64,000 nt of DNA from Streptomyces sp. cg36 (GCF_041080675.1 NZ_CP163520.1:7159501-7223500), one strand, 5' to 3'; positions 16,883-29,200 are shown, numbered from the stretch's first letter. The notes: generated by a model from the letters alone, not told the origin. Made by a program: numbers and translations.

Positions 16883-17586
16883 GCGCCGCCCTGCTGGCGG
16901 GGCTGCTCCCGCCGGACGTCGTCGTGGCCGAGCTGTTCGCCGACCCGCCCACCGTCGACCTGTTCCCGCAGGAGGCGGAGATCGTGGCGCAGGCCGTCGA
17001 GAAGCGGCGCCGCGAGTTCGCCACCGTACGGCTGTGCGCGCGGACCGCGCTGGGCCGTCTGGGCCACGCGCCCGGCCCCATCGTCCCCGTGCAGGAGGGT
17101 CCGGCCTGGGCCCGCCGCGCCCCGCGCTGGCCCGACGGCGTGGTGGGCAGCATGACCCACTGCGACGGCTACCGCGCGGCGGCCGTGGCGCCCGCCTCGG
17201 CCATCGCCTCCGTCGGCGTGGACGCCGAGCCGAACGCCCCGGTCCCCGACGGCGTACGGGAGATGGTCACCCTCCCCGAGGAGCGCGGCACCCTGGACGA
17301 ACTGGCGCGCGGCCACCCCGAAGTGGCCTGGGACCGGCTGCTGTTCAGCGCCAAGGAGAGCGTCTTCAAGGCGTGGTACCCGCTGACGGGCCGCTGGCTG
17401 GACTTCGGCGACTGCGTGGTGACCCCCGACCCCGAGCGCGGCACGTTCACCGGCGCCCTGAAGGTGCCGGGGCCGGTGGTGGACGGGGTGCGGGTCGATG
17501 TGTTCCACGGCCGGTGGGGGGTGGCCGAGGGGGAGAGCGGGCCGCTGGTCGCCACGGCCGTCGTGGTGGGGCGGGGCGGACGCTAG
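16879..17586 (+). CDS. Sfp/EntD-type 4'-phosphopantetheinyl transferase
   Basis: 235 residues from GTG 16879. The signature motifs of the family are present: VGSMTHCDGYRAAAVAP, SVGVDAEPN (metal-binding Asp and Glu) and the late FSAKESVFKAWYPLTG (the W/F-x-x-K-E-S-x-x-K motif). The enzyme moves the phosphopantetheine arm of CoA to the active Ser of carrier proteins. It is translationally coupled to the metallophosphoesterase, and the closest targets are the carrier domains of the megasynthase that begins 2.6 kb away. It may also serve other clusters in the cell. Confidence 0.92.
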   Translation: MSAALLAGLLPPDVVVAELFADPPTVDLFPQEAEIVAQAVEKRRREFATVRLCARTALGRLGHAPGPIVPVQEGPAWARRAPRWPDGVVGSMTHCDGYRAAAVAPASAIASVGVDAEPNAPVPDGVREMVTLPEERGTLDELARGHPEVAWDRLLFSAKESVFKAWYPLTGRWLDFGDCVVTPDPERGTFTGALKVPGPVVDGVRVDVFHGRWGVAEGESGPLVATAVVVGRGGR

Positions 17587-17604
17587 GGCGGGTCCTTGCC
17601 GGGG

Positions 17605-17625
17605 CCGGCCCGTACGGCGGGCCGG
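17605..17625. terminator. Short hairpin between convergent genes
   Basis: Arms 17605-17612 (ccggcccg) and 17618-17625 pair perfectly around a 5-nt loop in the 60-bp gap between the convergent transferase and amidase genes. It may act as a bidirectional terminator. The stem is short, so support is modest. Confidence 0.4.
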
Positions 17626-17646
17626 TCTTCCGCCCGGCACCGCCCC

Positions 17647-19074
17647 TCAGTCCACGTGGATCCCGGGCTGGCGGTCCTTCCACGGCACGGCCTGCTCCAG
17701 CTGGGCCGCCACCCGCAGCAGGAGGTCCTCGCGGCCGTGGGCGGCGACCAGCTGGACCCCGATGGGCAGGCCCTCGCGGCTCTGGCCGAGGGGCAGGCTG
17801 ATCGCGGGGTGGCCGGAGACGTTGAACAGGGCCGTGAACGGGCCGTGTTCGAAGATCCGGCGCAGCCAGGAGCGGACGCTGTGGCGGGCGTCGTCGTAGT
17901 CGAGGGTGCCGTGCGGCGCGGGGAGCTGGGCCAGCGTCGGGGTGACCAGCAGGTCGTGGTCGAGGAAGAAGCGGCCGACCGGCCGGGTCACCAGGTTCTG
18001 GGCCTCCATCGCGGCCAGGACGTCCAGCGCGGTGAAGGACTCCGCCTCGGCCAGCACCCGGCGCGAGACGCCTTCGAGCAGGGCGGGGTCGGGCCGGCGC
18101 GGGGCGCCCCGCAGCACCGCGCCGCCGGTCGAGACGGCGCTGAGCACGACCGCCTCCACCACGTCGTCGGCGTCGACGTCGGGGCTCGCCTCCGTCACGG
18201 CGTGGCCGATCCACTCCAGGACCTGGCCCACCGCGACGGCCGCCCCGGCGACCTGGCGGTCCACGGGCACGCCCGACCAGGCCGAGGTGGTCAGCGCGAT
18301 CCGCAGCCGCCCCGGGTCGGTGCGGATCTCGTCGGCGTACGGGCGAGCCACCGGCGCCAGTGGGTACTTCTCGCCGACCGTCGGCGCCGACACCGCGTCC
18401 AGCAGATGGGCCGCGTCGCGGACGGTCCGGGTGAGGGCGAACTCGGCCAGCTGTCCGAACGCGGCCTCACCGGCGAGCGGCCCGGACGGGGTGCGGCCAC
18501 GGCTCGGCTTGAGCCCGACGAGGCCGCAGCAGGAGGCCGGGACGCGGATCGAGCCGCCCGCGTCATTGGCGTGTGCGAACGGCACGGCCCCGGCGGCCAC
18601 CAGCGCGGCGGAGCCGCCGCTGGATCCGCCGACACCGCGTCCGAGGTCCCAGGGGTTGCGGGTGACGCCGTAACGGACCGACTCGGTGGCGAAGTTGAGG
18701 CCGAACTCGGGGGCGGTGCTCTGGCCCAGGGCGACGAGTCCGGCGGCGCGGAAGCGGGCCATCAGATCGTGGTCGACCAGGGCGTAGGCACCCCGGATGC
18801 TGCGGCTGCCCACGGTGAACGGCACGCCCTGCGTGAACGGGCCGCTGTCCTTGACCACGAACGGCACCCCGGCCAGCGGCCCGTCCGGTTCGTGCGCCGG
18901 GGCCGGGTCGAACAGCGGCCCGGTCAGCGCGTTGAGGTCCGCGTTCACCTGCTCGACCGCCCGCCGCGCGGCGTCCTCGACCTCGGCGGCGCTCACCTCG
19001 CGCGTACGGATCAGCTCGCGCAGCCCGACCGCGTCGAAGGCTGCGTATGCGTGCGGCTCCATGCGGTCGTCCAC
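17647..19074 (-). CDS. Amidase signature family hydrolase
   Basis: 475 residues, the normal size for an amidase. The Ser-cisSer-Lys triad is readable: Lys75 in VVKDSGP, Ser151 in GGSSGGSAALVA and nucleophile Ser175 in HANDAGGSIRVPA. The C-terminus keeps GLPIGVQLVAA, typical of the family. It hydrolyses an amide bond; the substrate cannot be read from sequence. It sits in the same direction as the type II thioesterase, 86 bp downstream of it, at the edge of the megasynthase operon. It could therefore trim an amide in the product, but it could equally be an unrelated catabolic enzyme. Confidence 0.92.
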   Translation of the reverse strand: MDDRMEPHAYAAFDAVGLRELIRTREVSAAEVEDAARRAVEQVNADLNALTGPLFDPAPAHEPDGPLAGVPFVVKDSGPFTQGVPFTVGSRSIRGAYALVDHDLMARFRAAGLVALGQSTAPEFGLNFATESVRYGVTRNPWDLGRGVGGSSGGSAALVAAGAVPFAHANDAGGSIRVPASCCGLVGLKPSRGRTPSGPLAGEAAFGQLAEFALTRTVRDAAHLLDAVSAPTVGEKYPLAPVARPYADEIRTDPGRLRIALTTSAWSGVPVDRQVAGAAVAVGQVLEWIGHAVTEASPDVDADDVVEAVVLSAVSTGGAVLRGAPRRPDPALLEGVSRRVLAEAESFTALDVLAAMEAQNLVTRPVGRFFLDHDLLVTPTLAQLPAPHGTLDYDDARHSVRSWLRRIFEHGPFTALFNVSGHPAISLPLGQSREGLPIGVQLVAAHGREDLLLRVAAQLEQAVPWKDRQPGIHVD

Positions 19075-19159
19075 TCCTCGGTTGCGTGCCCGGGCCAGCG
19101 TGACATATCCGTACGAGCCGGCCCGCGCCGGGGTGCGGCGGCCCCGGCGCCGAGGTCCG

Positions 19160-19918
19160 TCAGCGGGCGTTCGCGGTCGCGATGTGCTCGCGGATCTCGC
19201 GGGTGATGGCGGGGAGGTGGCCGTCGACGAAGAAGTGGCCGCCCGCGAAGACCCGCATCCGGAACGAGGCCGAGGTGTGCCGCTCCCACAGGGCCACCTC
19301 GTCGAGCTCGACCACCGGGTCGTCGTCGCCGGACAGGGCGACGACCGGGCAGCTCAGCGGCGCGGCCGGGGTGGGGCGGTAGGTCTCGATGGCGTGGTAG
19401 TCGCTGCGCATCGTCGGCAGGACCATCCGCAGGAGCGCCTCGTCGGCGAGCACCTGCGCGTCGGTGCCGCTGAGCCGCTTCAGCTCGGCGAGCAGGTCCT
19501 CGTCGCTGCCGAGGTGGACGTATCCGTCACGCACCACGGAAGGGGCGCGGCGGCCCGAGGCGAAGAGGCCGAGCGGGACGGTGCCGCGCCGCTCCAGGCG
19601 CACCGCGACCTCGTAGGCGACGGCGGAGCCCATGCTGTGGCCGAAGAGGGTGAGCGGGCGGTCCGTCCAGGGGAGCAGCTCGTCGACGATGCGGTCGGCG
19701 AGGGTGGATATGTCCTCGATGCACGGTTCGGCGAGCCGGTCCTGGCGGCCGGGGTACTGGATCGCGAGCACGTCGACCTCGGGCGCGAGCGCCTGGGACG
19801 CCTGGAAGTAGTACGTGGCCGAGCCGCCCGCGTGCGGGAAGCAGACGAGCCGGGTGGCGGCCTGCGGGGCGGGGTGGAACCGCCGGATCCAGGGGCTGCT
19901 CAGGGACGATCCTGCCAC
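19160..19918 (-). CDS. Type II (editing) thioesterase
   Basis: 252 residues from GTG 19918, with AAGGA about 10 nt upstream. Family marks are LVCFPHAGGSATYYF near the N-terminus, the nucleophile Ser95 in LFGHSMGSAVAYE, an Asp in ALSGDDDPVVELDE and the His in FAGGHFFVDGH. Discrete TEII enzymes remove stalled or wrong acyl groups from PKS/NRPS carrier proteins. The gene is divergent from the megasynthase operon and is the nearest gene to it, which strongly suggests it belongs to the same pathway. Confidence 0.93.
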   Translation of the reverse strand: MAGSSLSSPWIRRFHPAPQAATRLVCFPHAGGSATYYFQASQALAPEVDVLAIQYPGRQDRLAEPCIEDISTLADRIVDELLPWTDRPLTLFGHSMGSAVAYEVAVRLERRGTVPLGLFASGRRAPSVVRDGYVHLGSDEDLLAELKRLSGTDAQVLADEALLRMVLPTMRSDYHAIETYRPTPAAPLSCPVVALSGDDDPVVELDEVALWERHTSASFRMRVFAGGHFFVDGHLPAITREIREHIATANAR

Positions 19919-20221
19919 GGTCGATCCTTCTCCTCGTGCGCGCTTCGGGCAAAGTCCAGCATTCAAGTTTCTTGGTGGAGCCGCCCTTCAGCCTAGGGCC
20001 CGCGCCGAGCGCCCCGACCACCCGCCCGCCGTCTCGACGTGCGGCGCTTGACGATATCCGGGGGTGTCATGTGAGATACGGAACCGAGCGGTCAACCGGT
20101 TTGTTGTCGACCGCCGGATCGAGTGGATGTTCCGCGGCTTCCGCAACCGGCCGCGGGAAGAAAATACGGTCGCTCGGTCACTGTGAAGTGCCCGGCACTC
20201 GGGGGACGGGTCACCGCATCT
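19919..20221. other. Divergent promoter region between thioesterase and megasynthase genes
   Basis: About 300 bp with no protein I can support. It is clearly lower in GC than its surroundings, especially 20040-20200, as expected for promoters. It must carry the start signals for both the thioesterase and the >44-kb megasynthase operon. In-frame GTG codons at 20123 and nearer the ATG could extend the megasynthase N-terminus by up to 33 residues. I saw no clear SARP-type heptamer repeats by eye. Confidence 0.55.
20048..20077 (+). promoter_or_regulatory. Weak candidate promoter for the megasynthase operon
   Basis: TTGACG at 20048-20053, 18 bp, then TGAGAT at 20072-20077. The -35 hexamer is good; the -10 match is poor. 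No transcription data support it. Confidence 0.25.
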
Positions 20222-23200
20222 ATGCTTCGCGAGCACAAGGGAACCATTCGTCGTGCCCGGCTGTCCGATCTCACCCGGCTCATGGAGCTGGAAGAGATGT
20301 GCTGGGCACCAGAATTGCGGGTTTCCGCACGGGTGGTCCGGCGGCGTCTGACGACCAACCCGCAGAGCCAATTCGTCATCGAGGACGACGGCGCGGTCTG
20401 GGGCGTCATCTATTCCCAGCGCATCGCCGACCCCGCCGCCCTGCGCACCGTGCGGTTCGACACGGCCGACCGGCTGCACCGCGCGGACGGGCCGGTCGCC
20501 CATGTGCTGTCCCTCAACATCGATCCGAGCAGGCAGAGCTTCGGGTATGGTGATGCCCTGCTCGAACACCTGCTGGAGTGGAGCGGCGAGGCCGCGGGCG
20601 TGGCCAAGGCCGTCGGCGTCACCCGCTGCAAGGACTTCAAGCGGCACCCCGGGATCGGGCTCGCGGAGTACATCCAGGCAAAGAATTCGCAAGGTCGTTG
20701 TCTGGATACCGTTTTGCGCATGCACCAGCTGCATGGCGCTGAGATACGTTGTCTCGTGCCCGGCTACCGTCCGGGCGATGTCGTCAATGGCGGAAACGGT
20801 GTTCTGGTCGAATACGATCTGACCACCCGGCTCGATCGTTTGCGGCGACTGGAACGTGATGCGTCCGTTCCCTCCCGGGAGAATTCCCCGGTACCGGCGA
20901 CCGCTGAATTGACCGCCGAAATCCTGGCATTCCTGGAAGAGCTCGTCGGCGACGCTTCCGGCGCCGCTGAAGCACAACTCTCCCTGGTGAGCCCGCTGTT
21001 CGAACTCGGCCTCGACTCGGCCAGTCTCCTGGACCTCCAGGACCGAATCGAAGGCCGTTACGGCGTCTCGCTGGAACCGCTCTTCTTCTTCGAGTGCAAC
21101 ACCGGTGAAAAGATCGTCTCCTTCCTCGAAGGCGTGCGCGGCGGCGAGTTCCCCGAAGGAGCGGGCGGCAGCGAGCCGGAGCCGGTGGCAGCGGCCCTTT
21201 CCGAGGGGGCGGTGGCGACCGCGCGCGAGACCGCCGACGGCGACGTCGCGATCATCGGCATGGCCTGCCGGCTGCCCGGCTCGGGCGACGGCTACGGCGC
21301 GCTCTGGGAGCTCCTCGCCGACGGGCGCTCGGCCGTCACCACCCTGCCCGAAGGCCGCTGGCAGTGGCCCGACGGGATCGGCCCCGACACCCATCCCGGC
21401 ATCGACCGGGGCGGCTTCGTCCAGGACGCGGCGTGCTTCGAGCCCGGCCTGTTCCGGATCTCGCCCAACGAGGCCCGGCGCATGGACCCCCAGCAGCGCT
21501 GGATGCTGGAGCTGGGCTGGGCGGCCCTGGAAGACGCCGGATACCCGGCGAGCGCCGTGCGCGGCACCTCCATGGGCGTCTTCATCGGCGCCAGCGGCTC
21601 CGACTACCAGCGCGTCATGGACACCCGCGGGCTGCCGGTGCGCGCGCACAGCGGCCTGACCACCTCCATGGCCATCATCGCCAACCGCGTCTCCTACTTC
21701 TTCGACCTGCGCGGCCCCAGCGTCCAGGTCGACACCGCCTGCTCCAGCTCCCTGGTCGCCGTCCACTCGGCGGTGCGCGCCCTGCGCGCGGGCGACTGCG
21801 AGACCGCGCTGGTCGGCGGGGTCAACGTGCTGTGCCACCCGGCCAACAGCGTCGCCTACCACCAGGCGGGCATGCTGTCGCCGGACGGCCTGTGCAAGAC
21901 GTTCGACGCCTCGGCCAACGGCTATGTGCGCTCCGAGGGCGGCGCCGTCGTCCTGCTCAAGCCGCTGGCGAAGGCGCTCGCGGACGGCGACCACGTGCAC
22001 GCCGTCATCAAGGGGACCGCAACCAACCACGGCGGCCAGTCGGGCGGTCTCACCGTGCCCAGCGCGGCCATGCAGGCCGGGCTCATCGGCGCGGCGCTGG
22101 CCGACGCGGGCGTCGAGGCCGGTGACCTCACCTATGTGGAGGCGCACGGCACCGGGACCCCGCTCGGCGACCCCATCGAGGTCCAGGGCCTGACCCGGGC
22201 GTTCGCCGGGAGCACCACCCCGTGCGGCCTCGGCTCGGTGAAGACCAACCTCGGCCATCTGGAAGCCGCCGCGGGCATCACCGGTCTGCTCAAGACCGTG
22301 CTGTCGATGCGCCACCGCGCGCTGCCCGCCTCGCTCCACCAGAGCGAGCTCAACCCCCAGATCGACCTGGCGGGTTCGCCGTTCTCGGTGGTCGGCCGGC
22401 TCACCGACTGGACGCCGGGCGACGGTCGGGCGCGGCTCGCCGGAGTCAGCAGCTTCGGCTCGGGCGGCAGCAACGCGCACGTGGTCGTGGCCGAGCACGT
22501 GGCGCCCGCCGGGGACGCGGCCCGGCCGGTGGCCGACGCCCCGTTCCTGGTCGTCCTGTCGGCCGAGAGCGACGCGCAGCTCGTACGGCAGGCCGAACTC
22601 CTCCTCGACCACGTCCGCCGGGAGCGGCCGGACGCGGCGGGGCTCGCCGATCTCGCGTACACCTCGCAGACCGGCCGCGCGGCCCTGACCGAGCGGCTGG
22701 CCCTGGTGGCGCCGGACACCGCCTCCCTGAGCGCTCTGCTGAAACGTTTCCTCGCTGGTGGTGGCGGCGACGGCATTCACCGTGGCCGCGCCGGACGCGG
22801 CAGCGGCGCCCCGGCGGCCGGGCGGGAGCACGGGCCGCTGGCCGACGCCTGGGTGCGCGGCGCGGACGTCGACTGGGAGCGGCTGTACGAGAACGGCCCC
22901 CGGCCCCGGCGCGTACCGCTGCCCACCCATGTCTTCGCCAAGAAGCGGTACTGGCTCGACGACGAGCCGGGCACGGCCCCGGCGGCCGAACCGGTCCTGC
23001 CCGCCCACCCGCTGCTCGGCACCCCGGAGCCGGGCGACACCCCCCGCTACGGCACGACCCTGTCCGGCGACGACTTCTTCCTGCGCGACCACCGGGTGCG
23101 CGGCGAGAAGGTGCTGCCCGCCGTCGCGTACCTGGAGATGGCCCGCGCGGCGCTGGTCCACGCCCGCGCGGCCGACGCCGCCGCGCCGGTGCGGCTCGAC

Positions 23201-26200
23201 CACGTGGTGTGGCAGCGACCGCTCGTCGTCGCTGACCACCCCCGCACCGCGTACACCGCCCTCACCGACGAAGGCGAAGGACGCTTCGGCTACGAGATCG
23301 GCACCGGCGGGCCGGGCGGCGCCGTGCACTCGCGCGGCACCGGTTCGCTGGGCGGCGTCCGCGAGCCCGCCGCGCTCGACCTGGCCTCGCTCAAGGCCCG
23401 GATGGGCACGGCCAAACTGGGCCGCGAGGAGTGCTACGACGCGCTGCGCTCCGCCGGGCTCGACTACGGCGACGCACACCGCACCCTGCGCGAAGTCCGC
23501 CTGGGCGACGGCGAGATGCTGGCCGCGCTCGCCCTGCCGGAGGCGCCGGCCGGGGACCGCCACGCCTTCGTGCTCCACCCCGCCGTCCTCGACGGCGCCC
23601 TCCAGGCCGTCTACGCCCCGCAGATCCAGGACGCCCGCACCGGCGCCGCCTGGAGCGCGGCGCTGCCGTTCGCGCTCGACGCGCTGGAGGTGCACGGCCC
23701 CACCCCGGCGACCGCGTACGCCTGGATCCGCGCGGCCCGCGGCACCACCGCCGAGGTGCGACGGTGGGACCTGGACCTGTGCGACGAGCACGGCGGGGTC
23801 TTCGCGGCGCTGCGCGGCTACTCCACCCGCGAGAGCGCCACGGCCCGGGCGGACGCCCCGGTGACCCTGTTCCGGCCGGTCTGGCGCGACCGGCCCGCCC
23901 CCGCGGGCGACGTCCCCGCGGGTGACGCCCCCGCCGCCCGGGTGGTGCTGGCCTGCGGATTCGGCGCGCGGCTCGCGGAATTGCGCCGACTCGCCCCGCA
24001 GACCACCTTCCTGGAGCCGCCGGAGACGGCGGAGACCGACGACGCCCCGGCGGCCGTCACCGCCCACGCCGTGGAGCTGCTGCACGCCGTCAAGGGCATC
24101 CTCCTCGGCAGGCCGACCGCACCCGTACTGGTGCAGGCGCTGGTGCCCGCCGACGGTGAGCCGTACGCGTACGAAGCCCTCTCCGGACTGCTCAAGAGCG
24201 CCCACCTGGAGAACCCGGCGCTCCTCGGGCAGGTCGTCGCCGTTCCCCCGGGCGCCCCGGCCGAAGATCTCGCCGAGGCGCTCGCCGAAGGCGCGCGCAC
24301 CCCCGGGGTCCAGCGGATCCGTCGCGACGGCGCACACCGCCAGGTGCTCGGCTGGGAGCCGGTGGGCGAACTCCCGGGCGCCCGGCCGGTGGTGTGGCGC
24401 GAGGGCGGGGTCCATCTGATCACCGGCGGCGCGGGCGGCCTCGGGCTGATCCTCGCCGAGGAGATCGCCCGCCGGGCCCCCGGCGCGGTGCTGTGCCTGA
24501 CCGGCCGCGCCGAGCCGGACGCGGAGCGGCGGGCCCGGCTCGACGCGCTGCGCGAGACCGGCGCGCGCGTCGAGTACCACGTGCTCGACGCGGCGGACGC
24601 GGACGGCACCGCCGCACTCGTCACCGACCTCGTACGCCGCCACGGCGCCCTCCACGGAGTGGTGCACGGCGCGGGCGTGCTGCACGACAACTTCCTGGTG
24701 AAGAAGTCCGCGGCCGAGTTCGCCCGGGTGCTGCGCCCCAAGCTCGCGGGCGCGGTCGCCCTCGACGCGGCGACCAAGGACGAGGACCTCGACTTCTTCG
24801 TCCTCCTCTCCTCGGTCATGGGCGCCACCGGCAATGTCGGCCAGGCCGACTACGCGGTGGCCAACGCCTTCCTCGACGGGTTCGCCCGCCACCGCGACTG
24901 CCTGGTGCGCACGGGCGAGCGTGCCGGGCGCAGCGTCGCGATCGGCTGGCCGCTGTGGGCCGACGGCGGCATGGGCGCCGACGCGGCCACCCGCGACGCG
25001 CTGCGCACCCGGGCCGGGATGGTCCCCATGACGACGGCCGCGGGCATCGACGCCTTCCACCGCGCGCTCGCGGCGGGGGAGCCGCACCTCGTGGTGGGCG
25101 CGGGCGAACGGGCCCGGCTTCAGGCGTACTTGGAGGCGGACACCGCCGCCCCGCAGCCCGCCCCCGCCGTGGCAGCCCGTCCCGGGGCGACGGTTCTCGA
25201 CGACCGCGCGCTCACCGCGCGAACCGTCGGCTTCCTCAAGGAGGCGCTCGGCCGGCTCACCGGGCTGGCCGCCGGCGAGATCGAGGAGGACGAACTCCTC
25301 GGCGCGTACGGGATGGACTCCATCCTGGCGACCGAGCTGACGGCCGGGCTGGAGACCACGTTCGGCCCGCTCTCCAAGACGCTTCTCTTCGAATACCACA
25401 CCCTCGCCGAGCTGGGCGGATACTTCACCGCGCGCCACCGGGAGGCGCTGGAGACGCTGTTCGGTGAGGCGACTGCGGCGACTGCGGTGACCGAGGCCGC
25501 TGGGGTCGTCGAGGCGGCTGAGGCGGTCGAGACCGCCGTGGCGTCCGGCGCGCCTCGTACGGTGGACGCCGACGTGACGGCCCGAGCCGGAGCGGCCGAC
25601 GTGACGGCCGCGCCCCGCGCCGAGGCGGCCGGGCCCGCCGCGCCCCTTGCCACCCCGCTCGACATCGCCGTCATCGGCCTCTCCGGCCGCTACCCCGAGG
25701 CGCGCGACCTCGACGAGTACTGGGCCAATCTGCGCGACGGGCGCGACTGCGTCGTGGAGGTGCCGCGGGACCGCTGGGAGTGGCGCGACCACTACAGCGA
25801 GGACCGCACCGCACCCGGGCGCCACTACAGCAAGTGGGGCGGCTTCATCGCCGAGGTCGACCGCTTCGACCCGCTCTTCTTCAACATCTCCCCGCACGAG
25901 GCCGACTACCTCGACCCGCAGGAGCGGCTGTTCCTGGAGCACGCCTGGACGGCGCTGGAGGACGCCGGCCACACCCGCGAGCAACTGCGCCGCCTCGGCG
26001 GCCGGGTCGGCGTGTACGCGGGCGTGATGTGGGGCCAGTACCAGCTGCTCTTCGCGGGAGGGAACGGGCCGCGCGGCAATCCGAACGCCCTTGGCAGCAG
26101 TTACGCCAGCGTCGCCAACCGCGTCTCGTTCGTGATGAACCTGCACGGGCCGAGCATGACCGTGGACACCATGTGCTCCAGCTCGCTCACCGCGATCGAG

Positions 26201-29200
26201 CTGGCCTGCCGGGACCTGCGGCAGGGCCGCACCAAGCTCGCGTTCGCGGGCGGCGTCAACGTCACCGTCCACCCCAACAAGTATCTGAGCCTGAGCGCGG
26301 GCCAGTTCATCTCCAGCAAGGGTCACTGCGAGAGCTTCGGCATCGGGGGCGACGGCTACATCCCCGGCGAGGGCGTCGGGGTCGTGCTGCTGAAGCCGCT
26401 GCGCGACGCCGAGCGCGACGGCGACCACATCTACGGCGTCATCAAGGGCAGCGGCGTCTCGCACGGCGGGCGCACCAACGGCTACACCGTGCCCAACCCC
26501 CGGGCGCAGGAAGCCGCGATCGGGGACGCGCTGGAGGAGGCCGGGGCGGACCCGCGCGCCATCAGCTACGTCGAGGCGCACGGCACCGGCACCAAGCTCG
26601 GCGACCCCATCGAGATCGCCGGTCTCAGCCAGGCGTTCCGCGCGGCGGGCGGCTCGGCCGACACCCAGTACTGCCACCTCGGCTCGGCCAAGTCGAACAT
26701 CGGCCACTGCGAGAGCGCCGCCGGCATCGCGGGCCTCACCAAGGTGCTGCTCCAGCTGCGGCACGGCCAGATCGCGCCGTCCCTGCACTCGCGCACCCTC
26801 AACCCCAACATCGACTTCAGCGGCACGCCGTTCGTCGTCAACCAGGAACTGCGCCCGTGGGAGCGGCCGGTGGTGGACGGAGAGGTGCGCCCCCGGCTCG
26901 CCGGCATCTCCTCCTTCGGCGCGGGCGGCTCCAACGCCCATCTGCTGGTGGAGGAGTACGTGGAGCGCCGGCCCGGCACCGCCGCCCCGGGGCAGCCGCT
27001 GCTGTTCCCGCTGTCGGCCAAGGACGAGGAGCGGCTGCGCGCCTACGCGGCCCGGCTGCTGCGCTTCGTCCGGGAGTCGGCGCACGGGCCCGATCCGGTC
27101 GCGCCCGCCGACCTGGCGTACACCCTGCAGACCGGCCGGGAGGCGATGGACGCCCGCCTCGCCGTCGTCGCGGACTCGTTCGCCGCGCTCGCGGACCGCC
27201 TGGAGCGGTATCTGGCGGCCGAGGGCGAGGTCAGCGGCCTGGTCCACGGCAGTGTGCGGGCGGGGCGCGAGGCCCTGTCGCTGATCCCGGCGGACGAGCT
27301 GGCGCTGACCACCGACCGGCTGGCCGGGCGCGGAGATCTGCCCCGGCTCGCGGAACTCTGGGTACGGGGTGCTTCGTTGGACTGGCAGAAGCTGTACGGC
27401 GGCGCGGACGCGCCGCGCAGGGTGAGTGCACCGACCTACCCCTTCGCCCGGGACCGCCACTGGGTGCCGGAGTCGGCCGCGAGCCCCGCCGACGGCGCCG
27501 ACCGGACCCCGGCCGCCGCCGCGCGCGCCGATGTGCGCTTCCTCGCCAAGCGGTGGCTCCCGGCCCCGCTCGACGGCGTGGCCGCGCGCCGCGTCAGCGC
27601 CCTCGTGCTGCACGACGCCGCCACCGCGCCGCTCGCCTCCGCCCTGGCCGGGCTCTGCGACGAGGCGACGCTGGTGGAGCCGGGCCCGGACGCCGCACAG
27701 CGGCTCGCCGGACGGATCGAGCGGGCCACCGCCCTCGTCGACCTCACCGGCATCACCGGGGCGGAGCCCTCGGGCGACACCCTGGCCCTGCTCCAGAGCG
27801 TCCTCGGGGCCAAGGCGTCGCGGGACGTCGACCTGCTGTACGTGACGCAGGGCCTCGAAGCGTTCGGGCGCGCCCGGACCCGGGCCGACCTCGCGGGCGC
27901 GGCGGGCGCCGGGCTGTACCGGATGCTGCAGAGCGAGTACGGCGGCCTCACCTCCCGCCACCTCGACCTGGACCCGGCGGCCCGGTCGGCCGCCGACCTC
28001 GCCGCCGTCGTGCGGCGCGAACTCGACGGTCCCGGCGCCGAGTCGGAGATCTGCCACCGCGACGGCGTCCGCCACGCGCCCGTCCTTGACGACCTCGCCC
28101 CGCGCGAGGGCACCGGCCGCGCCGACCTGGCCGGGGACGAGGTGCTCCTGGTGACCGGCGGCACCCGGGGTCTCGGGCTGCTCTGCGCCCGGCACCTGGT
28201 GGAGCGGCGCGGGGTGCGCCGACTGGTGCTGACCGGCCGGGAGCCGCTGCCCCCGCGCCATCTGTGGGACGACCCCGAGGCGTGCGCCCCGGCGGTCCGC
28301 GCGAAGATCCGCGCCGTGCTCGACCTGGAGGCGCGGGGCGTGGAGGTGCGCGTCCTGGCGCTGCCGCTCGACCGCGCCGAGGAGGTCGCGGCGGCCGTCC
28401 GGGCGATCGAGTCGACGATGGGCCGGATCGCCGGTGTCATCCACGCGGCGGGTCTCGTCGACACGGAGAACCCGGCGTTCGTGCGCAAGCCCGTCGCGGG
28501 CATCGCCCGCGTCGTCTCGCCGAAGACCGAGGGCACCCGCAATCTGCTGGCGGCCCTGGACGCGGCGGCCCTGCGGTTCGTGGTGCTCTTCTCCTCGGTC
28601 TCCGCAGCCCTTCCCGCGCTCGGCGCGGGCCAGAGCGACTACGCCATGGGCAACGCCTTCCTGGACTACTTCGCCCAGGCCCACGCCCACGCCCTGCCGA
28701 TCACCAGTGTCCAGTGGCCCAGCTGGCGAGAGAGCGGCTTCGGCGAGGTCAAGAACCAGGCGTACACCGACACCGGACTGCTCAGCATCAGCGACCGCGA
28801 GGGGCTCGACCTCCTCGACCAGGTCCTCACCTCGCGCTACGCCCCGGTGGTCATGCCGGTCCACGTGGACGCGGCGCGTTTCGACCCGGCGGAGCTGCTG
28901 CGCCCGAAGCGGCGCACGGCGGCGCGGCCCGGACCCACGACGGCCCCGGCGCCCGCGCCCTTGAGCTCCCCGGCACCCGCACCCGCACCCGCTCTCGTGA
29001 CCCCCGCGCCGCAGCCCGGCCACGACGCCGGTCCGTCGCTGATGGCGTTCCTCCGCGAGACCTTCGAGGCCGAACTCAAGCTGAAGCCCGGCGTGCTGGA
29101 CGAGCGCACCTCGTACGCGGACTACGGCGCCGACTCGATCCTGCTGGCCCAGATCCTGCAGCGGATCAAGCAGCGCCTCGGCGTTCCCCTCGAACCGTCC

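Noticed and set aside
20123..20221. GTG 20123 as the start of the first megasynthase
   Set aside because: The extra 33 residues are not part of the GNAT fold and are basic, low-complexity sequence; it is kept only as an alternative.
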